A stretch of DNA of 22,485 nucleotides from CAVPGH01 sp046726955 (GTDB lineage: Bacteria > Acidobacteriota > Vicinamibacteria > Fen-336): positions 1 through 22,485 of the forward strand of contig JBKPBQ010000516.1 in NCBI GenBank assembly GCA_046726955.1, in the 5' to 3' direction. The position numbers and the translations under genes are program-made. Of this stretch, positions 8,020-14,868 are shown piece after piece; the first letter of the stretch is position 1; the number at the start of each line of letters is the position of its first letter. The notes beneath the pieces were generated by a model, which saw only the letters and a program-made list of their open reading frames with translations, was not told the DNA's origin and did not search any database.

Positions 8020-9113
8020 CAGTAGACGCCCTCCACCACCGTCGACTGGAAGCGCGAGAAGGGGCGGACGTTGCGAACGCCGTCCCAGGGGTACTGCTCG
8101 CACGGAGGCTCTCTCTCCGCCTCGTCGCGCTCGAGGAAGCGCGGCATGAAGAACTCCTTGGTGAGCGTCGTGAGGCGGACGCGCCCGGTCTTCCCGTACT
8201 CCACCACGCGGTCGGGGTGGTCGGGGTCCACGACCTCGATCATGGCCCGCGGCGCGGGCGGGTAGTAGAGGATGTCCCAGGGATCGTCGGGCTTCGTGCG
8301 CGGCTTGTGGACGGCCAGGCCCATGAGCGTGTTGCCGTACGTGGGGGCGAAGTAGACGCCGTCCAGCAGCTCCTCCACCGCGAAGCGGTGGAACTGCGGC
8401 GTCATCTCCGTGCCTCCGCAGAAGACGCCCGTGATCCCCATCTTCTTGAGCGAGACCTTCTCGGAGAGCGCCTCCAGTAGCTTCGGCGTCGTGAAGAGGC
8501 AGCGGATGTTGTCGTGGGCGCGGAGGAGCGTGAGCGCCTGGTCCACCACGTGCTGCTTGTACCTCTCCATCATCGCCATCTCGCCCATCTTGATGAGCTT
8601 GATGACCCAGCGCGGGTCGAGGTCCACCATGAAGCAGATCCCGCCGCGGAACTGCGCGAGGTGCTCGACGGCGAGCCGCAGCCGCCTCGGGCCGCTCGGC
8701 CCCACGTGCAGCCAGTCCGCGCCCTTCGGGAAGAACTCGTCGGGCAGCGTCGCGCTGAACATCTCATAGTCGGCCCGGAAGTCGTCGATGCTGATGCGGG
8801 CCTTGGGGACACCCGTCGACCCGCCCGTCTCGAAGACGTACACCGGACGCCCGACGAGCCCCTTGGGGATCCACTGCTGGACCGGCCCCCCGCGCAGCCA
8901 CTCGTCCTCGAAGGGACCGAGGCGACCGAGGTCGTCGTAGCCCTTGACCTCGCGGCGGGGATCGAAGCCGGCGCGCTTGGCGAAGTCGAGCCAGAAGGGC
9001 GCGCCCGTCTCCGGGTCGAAGTGCCAGTCCACGACCTCGCGCACCCACGCGTCGAGAGCTTTGCGCGCGGCGGCGGTCTTCGTCTCGAGCCCCGGCGGGA
9101 CCGTCGCGGTCAC
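8019..9113 (-). CDS. LuxE-like acyl-adenylating ligase (ANL superfamily)
   Basis: From GTG 9113 the product is 364 residues, the size of LuxE acyl-protein synthetases and shorter than full acyl-CoA synthetases. The ATP-binding loop is ETGGSTGVPK (95-104). PTYGNTLMG later in the chain matches the Y-G-x-T motif of adenylate-forming enzymes, followed by TGRVRLTTLT near the hinge. The large C-terminal lid domain of ordinary CoA ligases is absent. The predicted role is activation of a carboxylate as acyl-AMP and handover to the reductase encoded next. The open frame runs on to 9587 but upstream of 9113 it overlaps the divergent PQQ gene and reads as low-complexity shadow. GTG 9113 has no Shine-Dalgarno; TATAAG ends 7 nt before it, suggesting a leaderless mRNA. 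A phenylacetate-CoA-ligase-like role is possible. Confidence 0.8.
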   Translation of the reverse strand: MTATVPPGLETKTAAARKALDAWVREVVDWHFDPETGAPFWLDFAKRAGFDPRREVKGYDDLGRLGPFEDEWLRGGPVQQWIPKGLVGRPVYVFETGGSTGVPKARISIDDFRADYEMFSATLPDEFFPKGADWLHVGPSGPRRLRLAVEHLAQFRGGICFMVDLDPRWVIKLIKMGEMAMMERYKQHVVDQALTLLRAHDNIRCLFTTPKLLEALSEKVSLKKMGITGVFCGGTEMTPQFHRFAVEELLDGVYFAPTYGNTLMGLAVHKPRTKPDDPWDILYYPPAPRAMIEVVDPDHPDRVVEYGKTGRVRLTTLTKEFFMPRFLERDEAEREPPCEQYPWDGVRNVRPFSRFQSTVVEGVY

Positions 9114-9126
9114 GTCTTCACTTATA
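9114..9126 (-). promoter_or_regulatory. TATAAG -10-like element of the acyl-reductase operon
   Basis: On the minus strand TATAAG (9126-9121) lies 7 nt before the GTG start of the ligase. With usual spacing, transcription would begin at or within a base or two of the GTG. No convincing -35 hexamer is visible. The element fits the pattern seen at 9161, 13053 and 14857. Confidence 0.4.
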
Positions 9127-9160
9127 CAGCATTCCCAGCGGGCTCGAAGGCGTCCTCGGT

Positions 9161-9174
9161 TAATCTTTGTGAGC
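9161..9174 (+). promoter_or_regulatory. TAATCT -10-like element before the membrane-anchored PQQ gene
   Basis: TAATCT (9161-9166) ends 8 nt before ATG 9175, and there is no Shine-Dalgarno between them. This suggests a leaderless or nearly leaderless transcript. It shares the 61-bp divergent intergenic space with the promoter of the left operon. Confidence 0.35.
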
Positions 9175-10767
9175 ATGAATCGCCCGCGACTGTGGCCGGC
9201 CTGGCTGATCCTGGGACTCCTCGCCGCACTTCTCGCCCGGGTGTGGCTCGCCGGGAATCGCATTCGCCAGGACCGCGTGATGTCGACGATCGCGGCCTGC
9301 GTGCTCGCCGCCGTCCTGCTTCTCGTCTGGCTCGCGTACTTCTCCCGGCTGTCCCTGCGCGTGCGCTTCGTCGGCGCCGTGGCGGCGCTCCTCGCCGTGG
9401 CCGCGGCCGCGTCGCTCCTCAAGATCCGCGGGGTGACGGGAGATCTCGTGCCCATCCTCGTCCCCCGCTTCGCCGCGCCGGCGACGCCGCCTCCGGTCCC
9501 CACCGCGCTTCCCGAAGCGGCGCCTTCCCTGCCGGTCGAATCGGCTCGTGAGGTCTCGGGGGCGCCCGCTCCGGCCGTCCGAGCCACGAAGCCGCCCCGC
9601 CGCCCCGGCGACTTCCCTCAATTTCTTGGACCCGCGCGCGACGGGACGGTCCCTGGCGTGCGCCTCGCCCGTGACTGGACGTCGAGAGCGCCCCGCAAGC
9701 TGTGGCGGCAGCCGATCGGCGAGGGCTGGGCGGGGTTCGCGGTGGCCGGCGACGTCGCGGTCACGCTGGAGCAGCGCGGCGCGGAGGAGCGCGTCGTCGC
9801 CTACGACCTCCTCACCGGCCGCGGGCGCTGGAGCCACGCCGACACCGCCCGCTACGAGACGGTTGTGGCGGGCACCGGACCCCGCACGACGCCGACGATC
9901 GCCGACGGCCGCGTGTTCACGATGGGGGGCACTGGAATCCTGAACGCGCTCGACCTCGCCACGGGCCGGCGCCTCTGGTCGCACGACGTCGTACGGGAGA
10001 ACGGAGCGACGGTCGCCGAGTGGGGCAAGAGCTGCGCGCCGCTCGTCCACGGGACGGAGGTCATCGTGAGCGCCGGCGGCACCGAGGGGCGCTCGCTCGT
10101 CGCCTACGACGCGGCCAGCGGACGGCCGCTCTGGTCGGGAGGGAGCGACAAGGCGAGCTACAGCTCTCCCGTCTTCGTCTCGCTCGCGGGGCGGCCGCAG
10201 GTCGTGATCCTAAACAACGCGAGCGTCGCCGCCCACGACCCGGAGACGGGCGCGCTGCTCTGGGAGGCCGCGTGGCCGACCGAGCAGCCCAACGTGGCGA
10301 CACCCCTGCCCATCGACGGCGACCGGCTGCTGCTCTCCGTGGGCTACGGTGTCGGGAGCAAGCTCTTCCGCGTCTCGTCCGGCGACGACGGGGCGCTCCA
10401 GGCGCGGGTCCTGTGGGAGAGCACGCGGCTCAAGTCGAAGTTCGCGAACCTCGTGCTCCACGGCGGCTACGTGTACGGGCTCGCCGACGGCGTCATGACC
10501 TGCCTCGACCCCGCGACCGGCGAGCGGAAGTGGAAGGGCGGCCGTTACGGGCACGGCCAGCTGCTCCTCGTCGAGGACGTGCTGCTCGTTCAGACCGAGG
10601 AGGGCGAGATCGTGCTCCTCGAGCCGAGCCCGGACGGGCCGCGCGAGCTCACGCGCTACGCGGTGCTGGACGGGAAGACCTGGAATCCGCCGGCTCTCGC
10701 GGGAACCTTGCTCGCCGTCCGCAACGACCGCGAGGCGGCGGTCTACGAGCTGCCCGCTCTCGACTGA
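9175..10767 (+). CDS. Membrane-anchored PQQ-like beta-propeller protein
   Basis: From ATG 9175 the product is 530 residues. Three hydrophobic helices occupy about 8-26, 37-56 and 63-83. A Pro/Ala-rich linker (about 100-145) follows, and then a PQQ-like propeller begins with FPQFLGPARDG (147-157). Blade motifs include AYDLLTGRGRW, ALDLATGRRLW, AYDAASGRPLW, AHDPETGALLW and CLDPATGERKW. The propeller resembles the secreted one at 77-1294, so the two are probably paralogues; only this one has a membrane anchor. No haem or catalytic motif was seen, so a scaffold or sensor role is more likely than dehydrogenase. The frame is open upstream to 8944, but that part overlaps the divergent ligase gene. 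It converges with the TonB receptor gene, whose stop lies 18 bp beyond. Confidence 0.9.
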   Translation: MNRPRLWPAWLILGLLAALLARVWLAGNRIRQDRVMSTIAACVLAAVLLLVWLAYFSRLSLRVRFVGAVAALLAVAAAASLLKIRGVTGDLVPILVPRFAAPATPPPVPTALPEAAPSLPVESAREVSGAPAPAVRATKPPRRPGDFPQFLGPARDGTVPGVRLARDWTSRAPRKLWRQPIGEGWAGFAVAGDVAVTLEQRGAEERVVAYDLLTGRGRWSHADTARYETVVAGTGPRTTPTIADGRVFTMGGTGILNALDLATGRRLWSHDVVRENGATVAEWGKSCAPLVHGTEVIVSAGGTEGRSLVAYDAASGRPLWSGGSDKASYSSPVFVSLAGRPQVVILNNASVAAHDPETGALLWEAAWPTEQPNVATPLPIDGDRLLLSVGYGVGSKLFRVSSGDDGALQARVLWESTRLKSKFANLVLHGGYVYGLADGVMTCLDPATGERKWKGGRYGHGQLLLVEDVLLVQTEEGEIVLLEPSPDGPRELTRYAVLDGKTWNPPALAGTLLAVRNDREAAVYELPALD

Positions 10768-10785
10768 CGGCGCGGTTGCGTTGCC

Positions 10786-12888
10786 TCAGCGCGCGCCGAA
10801 CCCGACCTCGATCCGGCCCAGCACCTCGAACGGCCGGGCCGGGATGGCGGAGACGGCGCCGAACCCGCGCGACTCGTACTCCGTTCCCGTCAGGTTCTTG
10901 AGGTTGACCGCCGCCCGCACCCGACCGATCCGGTAGGAGACGATCGCGTCCAGCGTCACGTAGCTGTCGATGGCGTTCTGGTTGTCCTCAGCGATGAACT
11001 GCTCGCCCACGAAACGGAGGCCGGCGGCGAGGCCGAGGCCGTTCGTGAACTGGCGCGACGTCCAGAGGTTGCCGATGTGGCGGGGAGCGAGCGGCGAGCG
11101 GTTGCCGGAGCGGTCCACGACGGCGAAGTCGGCCGGGCCCTGTCCCGTCCGGACGATCTCCGCGAAGCTCGTGAGCTTGGCGTCGTTGTAGGCGTACGAC
11201 GCGTACGTCACCCAGCCCTTCGCGGGCTCCGCGGAGACCTCGACCTCGAAGCCGCGCGAGCGCTGGTCGCCCTGCTGCCGCGTGATGCCGCTCGAGTCGG
11301 GGATGGCGATGTTGTCGCGCTGCAGGTTGTAGACGGCCACCGTGGCCAGGCCCTTGCCGGACAGGAATCCCACCTTGGCCCCGACCTCGGCCTGCCAGCT
11401 CTCCTCCGGATCGCGCGGCCCCACCACCTGCGTCGAGGGCGGGGCGAAGGCCGTGCCCGCGGACACGTAGAACGAGAGGTCGGGCTTGGGCAGGAAGACG
11501 AGGCCGCCCATCGGGTTGACCTTCGTGTCGTCCCGCGTCGTCTGCGTGGGCGGGTCCTCGTAGTCGATCGAGTCGAGCCGCGCGCCCGCCGTGAGCTGCC
11601 ACTTCCTGGCGAGCGTCATGCGGTCCACGACGTAGGGAGCGAGCACGTTGGCCGTCGAGTTGCCGACCTGGCCGAGAGGCGGGATGGGCGCGATCGGATA
11701 GCCGCCGGGGTCGACGGGATTCGTCAGCGACACGGTGGGGATGAACGCGACGTCCTGCGTGAAGGGGTCGCGGAGCCAGGTGTACTCGAAGCCGCCCACG
11801 AAATCGTGGCGCACCGCGCCCGTGTTGAAGCTCGCCACGGCCTCGAGCTGGTCGCCGCAGATCTTCTGCCGGTCGTCGAGGACGGTGAGGACGCGCGCAA
11901 CCTGCGGGCTCCCGGGAATGGGAATGACACCGCTCACCAGCGTGCCCGTGGAGTCCCAGGACTGCTCGGTGTAGTAGACCTTGTTGCGCAGCGTGAAGCG
12001 CTCGGCGAATCGGTGCTCCGCGTCGAACCGGAGCCGGTAGACGTTCTGGAGCGAGTCGTCGAAGGGCGACTGGTAGGACGTCTTGCGGTCGACCGCGGCG
12101 AGCGCGCCGTCCACGAAGGGAATCCCGGTGTCGGGCGCCTGGTGGGCGCGGGCGTACTCGAAGTTCACGTTGAGCCGAGTCTTCTCGTCTGGCTTCCAGA
12201 GCAGCGACGGGTTGATGGCGCCGACCGAGGCGTCAGATAGCTCCCGGTACTGGTTCGTCCCCTGGTAGACACCGTTCACACGGAAGGCCACCGTCCCCGT
12301 CTCGTTGGCCACGTTGGCGTCCACGGTTCCCTCGAACGTCCCGAAGCGGCCGTAGCTCAGGGAGACGTCGGCGAAGCGCTGCTGGACGGGCTGCTTGCGG
12401 ACGAGGTTCACGCTGCCCGCGAGCGAGTTGGCGCCGTAGAGGAACGTCGGTCCCTTGACGACCTCGACCTGACGGACGTTGTAGACCGGGTAGAGCGTCG
12501 ACTCCGGCTCGCGCACGCCGTCGTTGAGGACGAGGCCGCTCGAGATCGAGTCGAAACCGCGGATCACCCAGAAGTCGAAGACGCCGAAGCCGGTGCCCAC
12601 GTTGACGCCGCTGGCGTTCTTGAGGCCGTCGGAGAGCACGTAGGCGTCCTGGTCGGCGAGCAGCCGGCGGGGGATGACGGAGACGCTCACCGGGAGCTCC
12701 AGCACGGGGACCGGGAACTTGAGCGTGGTCGTGCTCGAAGGTGGAACCGCGGGCAGCTCCGACTCGACGTCCACCGTGTCCGCGAAGCGCGGGGGCTCCT
12801 TGTCCGGGTCGGGCGTGGGGGCGGGAGTCTGCGCGCGGAGCGGCGCGGCCAGCGAGAGCGCGATGAGTACGGGCGCGGGCAACTTCAT
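10786..12888 (-). CDS. TonB-dependent outer-membrane receptor (siderophore-type)
   Basis: From ATG 12888 the product is 700 residues with a signal peptide (about 1-19, ending LRAQ). It has a short Pro-rich stretch and then a plug domain of about 60-175 with the usual landmarks: LSDGLKNASGVNV, FWVIRGFDS, VRQVEVVKGP and LYGANSLAGSVNLV. A 22-strand-type barrel follows, rich in alternating aromatic strands, with late segments ATVAVYNLQRDNI and AVNLKNLTGTEYES. The sequence resembles ferric-siderophore receptors more than SusC types. There is no TonB/ExbB gene nearby. It ends EVGFGAR rather than in the usual terminal aromatic residue. GGAGG sits 5-6 nt before the ATG. The gene is divergent from the NCS2 permease. 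The substrate cannot be told; siderophore is only the nearest family label. Confidence 0.92.
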   Translation of the reverse strand: MKLPAPVLIALSLAAPLRAQTPAPTPDPDKEPPRFADTVDVESELPAVPPSSTTTLKFPVPVLELPVSVSVIPRRLLADQDAYVLSDGLKNASGVNVGTGFGVFDFWVIRGFDSISSGLVLNDGVREPESTLYPVYNVRQVEVVKGPTFLYGANSLAGSVNLVRKQPVQQRFADVSLSYGRFGTFEGTVDANVANETGTVAFRVNGVYQGTNQYRELSDASVGAINPSLLWKPDEKTRLNVNFEYARAHQAPDTGIPFVDGALAAVDRKTSYQSPFDDSLQNVYRLRFDAEHRFAERFTLRNKVYYTEQSWDSTGTLVSGVIPIPGSPQVARVLTVLDDRQKICGDQLEAVASFNTGAVRHDFVGGFEYTWLRDPFTQDVAFIPTVSLTNPVDPGGYPIAPIPPLGQVGNSTANVLAPYVVDRMTLARKWQLTAGARLDSIDYEDPPTQTTRDDTKVNPMGGLVFLPKPDLSFYVSAGTAFAPPSTQVVGPRDPEESWQAEVGAKVGFLSGKGLATVAVYNLQRDNIAIPDSSGITRQQGDQRSRGFEVEVSAEPAKGWVTYASYAYNDAKLTSFAEIVRTGQGPADFAVVDRSGNRSPLAPRHIGNLWTSRQFTNGLGLAAGLRFVGEQFIAEDNQNAIDSYVTLDAIVSYRIGRVRAAVNLKNLTGTEYESRGFGAVSAIPARPFEVLGRIEVGFGAR

Positions 12889-12983
12889 CGATCCTCCGGT
12901 GTGACGGCAGACGACCTGGCGTCGGGATGGGTGCTCGTCCGATCGAGACGAGGGCTTGCGCCTGGGGGTTCCCGTCAAAGTAT
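12889..12983 (-). promoter_or_regulatory. Long structured leader of the TonB receptor gene
   Basis: A -10-like TACTTT (12983-12978, minus strand) would place the transcription start near 12970, giving a leader of about 80 nt. The leader contains a perfect 6-bp hairpin, CTCGTC/GACGAG with a 7-nt loop (12934-12952). It also holds the segment GCCAGGTCGTCTGCC (12920-12906) and a Shine-Dalgarno GGAGG just before ATG 12888. Regulation at RNA level is possible but unproven. Confidence 0.35.
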
Positions 12984-12991
12984 GTGACGGG
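12971..12991. promoter_or_regulatory. 21-bp palindrome over the TonB receptor -10 element
   Basis: CCCGTCA (12971-12977) and TGACGGG (12985-12991) form a perfect inverted repeat with a 7-bp centre. On the minus strand the -10-like TACTTT lies across the centre and one arm, so a bound dimeric repressor would block RNA polymerase. It is GC-rich and does not look like a Fur box. It could also influence the divergent permease gene. Confidence 0.5.
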
Positions 12992-13052
12992 GCGCCGCAT
13001 CCGGCAACCGCGGGCGTTCATGTCGTTGGAGGGCGCGTGGCGCGCGCGATGG

Positions 13053-13067
13053 TAGTCTCTCTGCGCC
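13053..13067 (+). promoter_or_regulatory. TAGTCT -10-like element before the NCS2 permease
   Basis: TAGTCT (13053-13058) ends 9 nt before ATG 13068 and there is no Shine-Dalgarno, so a very short or absent 5' leader is likely. Confidence 0.35.
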
Positions 13068-14435
13068 ATGCGACCCCTCTTTCCCCTGGCGGAGCGCGGC
13101 ACGACCGTGCGCCGCGAGGTGCTGGGCGGCGCGACCACGGTCGCGACGATGGCGTACATCGTCATCGTCAATCCCGCGATCCTCGCGTTCGCCGGCATCC
13201 CTACGGGTCCCTCGACCGTTGCCACCATCCTCGTGGCCGCGCTGGGCACGCTGGGGATGGCGCTCTACGCGAATCGGCCGATCGCGGTCGCGCCGTACAT
13301 GGGCGAGAACGCATTCGTGGCCTTCGGCCTCGCCGCCCTCGGCGTCTCCTGGCCGCAGCTCCTGGGCGTCGTCTTCGTGAGCGGGCTGCTGTTCCTCGCC
13401 CTCACGCTCCTCGGCGTGCGCTCCTGGCTGGCCGAGGCGATCTCGCCGAGCCTCAAGTACAGCTTCGCGGTGGGGATCGGGCTCTTCCTCGCCTTGATCG
13501 GCCTCTACGAGACAGGGATCGTTACGAGCGGGGCGGCGGGGATGCCGGCGGCGGCTTTGACGGGGCCTGGCGGGTTGCTGCGTCCGCCCGCGGTCCCCTT
13601 GAAGATCGGCGACTTCCACGATCCGCGTGTCCTTCTCGCCGTGGGCGGCCTGCTGCTCATCGCCATCCTGCTGCAGCGTCGGGTGCGGGGCGCGCTGCTT
13701 CTCGGGATCGCGGCCACGGCTGCGGTCGGCTTTGCGCTGGGGCTGGGCGATGCGCCTCGAGCGGTGGTCGCCCTCCCCTTCAGTGGGGACTACAGCCTTT
13801 CCCCGCTCTTCCTGAAGCTCGACGTCTTCGGGGTCCTGAGGCCGGCGCTCTTCCCCGCCCTCCTCACGCTCTTCATCATGGGGTTCCTCGACACGCTGGG
13901 GACGCTCGTCGGCCTCGGGGCCGCCGGGGGGATGCTGGACGATAGGGGCAACTTCGCGGAGATCGAGAAGCCGATGCTCGTGGACGCGCTCGCCTGTGTC
14001 GGCGCGGGCCTCCTCGGCACGACCACGAGCGGCGCCTACATCGAGTCCGCCACCGGCATCCGCGAGGGCGCGCGCACGGGGCTCGCGTCCGTGGTCACCG
14101 CGTTGCTCTTCCTCGCTTCGCTCTTCTTCGTCCCGCTGTTCGAGCCCCTGCAGAAGCTCCAGTACGCGTATGCACCCGCGCTCGTCGCGGTCGGGATCCT
14201 CATGACCGGTTCGTTCGCACGCGTCGATGTCGAGGACCTGACGGAGCTCGTCCCGGCTTTCCTGACGATCGCTCTCATGGTCTTCACGTACAACATCGCG
14301 AACGGGCTCACGGCGGGCCTGCTCGTCCATCCTTTGATGAAGGCCGCGGCCGGACGGTTCCGGGAGGTGAAGCCGGGCGGGCTCGTGCTCGCGGGTCTCT
14401 GCGCGGCGTACTTCGTCGTCGGCCTGCCGCACTGA
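13068..14435 (+). CDS. NCS2/AzgA-type nucleobase permease
   Basis: The product is 455 residues and almost entirely helical membrane protein, the normal size for AzgA-type purine permeases. Family landmarks are present: GGATTVATMAYIVIVNP at the N-terminus, APYMGENAFVAF in the third helix region (the family usually has M-G-x-N-A-F, here M-G-E-N-A-F), MGFLDTLGTLVGL in the middle and GTTTSGAYIESATGIREG in the conserved half-helix region. The protein should take up purines (adenine, guanine or hypoxanthine) across the inner membrane by proton symport. Specificity is not readable, and Glu in the M-G-E-N-A-F motif may change it. The gene is divergent from the TonB receptor (179 bp apart), and no other purine genes are nearby. 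The start is ATG 13068, without a Shine-Dalgarno. Confidence 0.92.
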   Translation: MRPLFPLAERGTTVRREVLGGATTVATMAYIVIVNPAILAFAGIPTGPSTVATILVAALGTLGMALYANRPIAVAPYMGENAFVAFGLAALGVSWPQLLGVVFVSGLLFLALTLLGVRSWLAEAISPSLKYSFAVGIGLFLALIGLYETGIVTSGAAGMPAAALTGPGGLLRPPAVPLKIGDFHDPRVLLAVGGLLLIAILLQRRVRGALLLGIAATAAVGFALGLGDAPRAVVALPFSGDYSLSPLFLKLDVFGVLRPALFPALLTLFIMGFLDTLGTLVGLGAAGGMLDDRGNFAEIEKPMLVDALACVGAGLLGTTTSGAYIESATGIREGARTGLASVVTALLFLASLFFVPLFEPLQKLQYAYAPALVAVGILMTGSFARVDVEDLTELVPAFLTIALMVFTYNIANGLTAGLLVHPLMKAAAGRFREVKPGGLVLAGLCAAYFVVGLPH

Positions 14436-14585
14436 GGAGTGTCGGGCGAGGATTCTCGAGTCCGCCATCTCCGTCGTGGGAGCGATGAGCGCGACGAAGA
14501 GCTCCGCACTGCTCGATGCGCTCCTGACGGACGAGAGTTCGTGCGAAGCCTTCCTCGGAGGGTCGGTCACGCTGATCGTTACGCT

Positions 14586-14615
14586 CTCACCCATTCCGGT
14601 GGTCGCGCCGCGTCA
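14586..14615 (+). repeat. ACCCATTCCGG repeat, copy A
   Basis: The copy has the core CACCCATTCCGG followed by TCGCGCCGCGTCA. It matches copy B along its whole length, except that B has extra bases (gggtgagg) between core and tail and begins CCTACCC. Confidence 0.6.
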
Positions 14616-14683
14616 GCAAGAGACGTTCTCCTTGCTGCCGCACTCGGCGCTAGGGCCGGATCTTCCAGGTCGCCGTCACAGGT

Positions 14684-14716
14684 CCTACCCATTCCGGGTG
14701 AGGTCGCGCCGCGTCA
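14684..14716 (+). repeat. ACCCATTCCGG repeat, copy B
   Basis: The core CCTACCCATTCCGGGTGAGG is identical to copy C at 16371. The tail TCGCGCCGCGTCA is shared with copy A, 98 bp to the left. ACCC and GGGT can pair around ATTCC, so a small hairpin is possible. Confidence 0.65.
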
Positions 14717-14827
14717 CAGGGCATCATCCTGTTGATGCTGTTTCGCGAGGATATGGGTTTCCCGCGGCGTCCGAATGACCGAGTGTCTCGGTCGTCTCCC
14801 GAACAAAATGTTTGTCCGTCCGTTAGG

Positions 14828-14848
14828 CGCGGACCCATTGCGTCCGCG
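14828..14848. promoter_or_regulatory. Hairpin or operator upstream of the HNH-family gene
   Basis: CGCGGAC (14828-14834) and GTCCGCG (14842-14848) form a perfect 7-bp inverted repeat around a 7-nt centre. It lies 9 bp before the -10-like TAGAGT, where a -35 or an operator would be expected. Confidence 0.4.
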
Positions 14849-14856
14849 GTCGGTCT

Positions 14857-14868
14857 TAGAGTCGTTGC
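14857..14868 (+). promoter_or_regulatory. TAGAGT -10-like element before the HNH-family gene
   Basis: TAGAGT (14857-14862) ends 6 nt before ATG 14869 and no Shine-Dalgarno is present. This matches the leaderless-type arrangement seen elsewhere in the window. Confidence 0.35.

Larger units (their letters stand above)
14436..14868. other. Gene-poor spacer with two repeat copies and HNH upstream region
   Basis: No credible gene was found here. Short open frames exist on both strands but show no conserved pattern, and those on the minus strand are tails of the permease shadow. The stretch contains two copies of the ACCCATTCCGG repeat (14586, 14684), a small inverted repeat ACAAA-ATG-TTTGT (14803-14815), and a hairpin and -10-like element just before the HNH gene. 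Confidence 0.5.

Noticed and set aside
12906..12920. Cobalamin riboswitch B12 box before the TonB receptor
   Set aside because: Outer letters match (GCCAGG...CTGCC) but the conserved centre AGAC is TCGT, and the upstream core segments of a cobalamin riboswitch are not visible. It is kept only as an unexplained leader feature.
14476..14778. Short open frame of 100 residues after the permease
   Set aside because: It spans two repeat copies, has no Shine-Dalgarno or recognisable motif, and overlaps other equally open frames.
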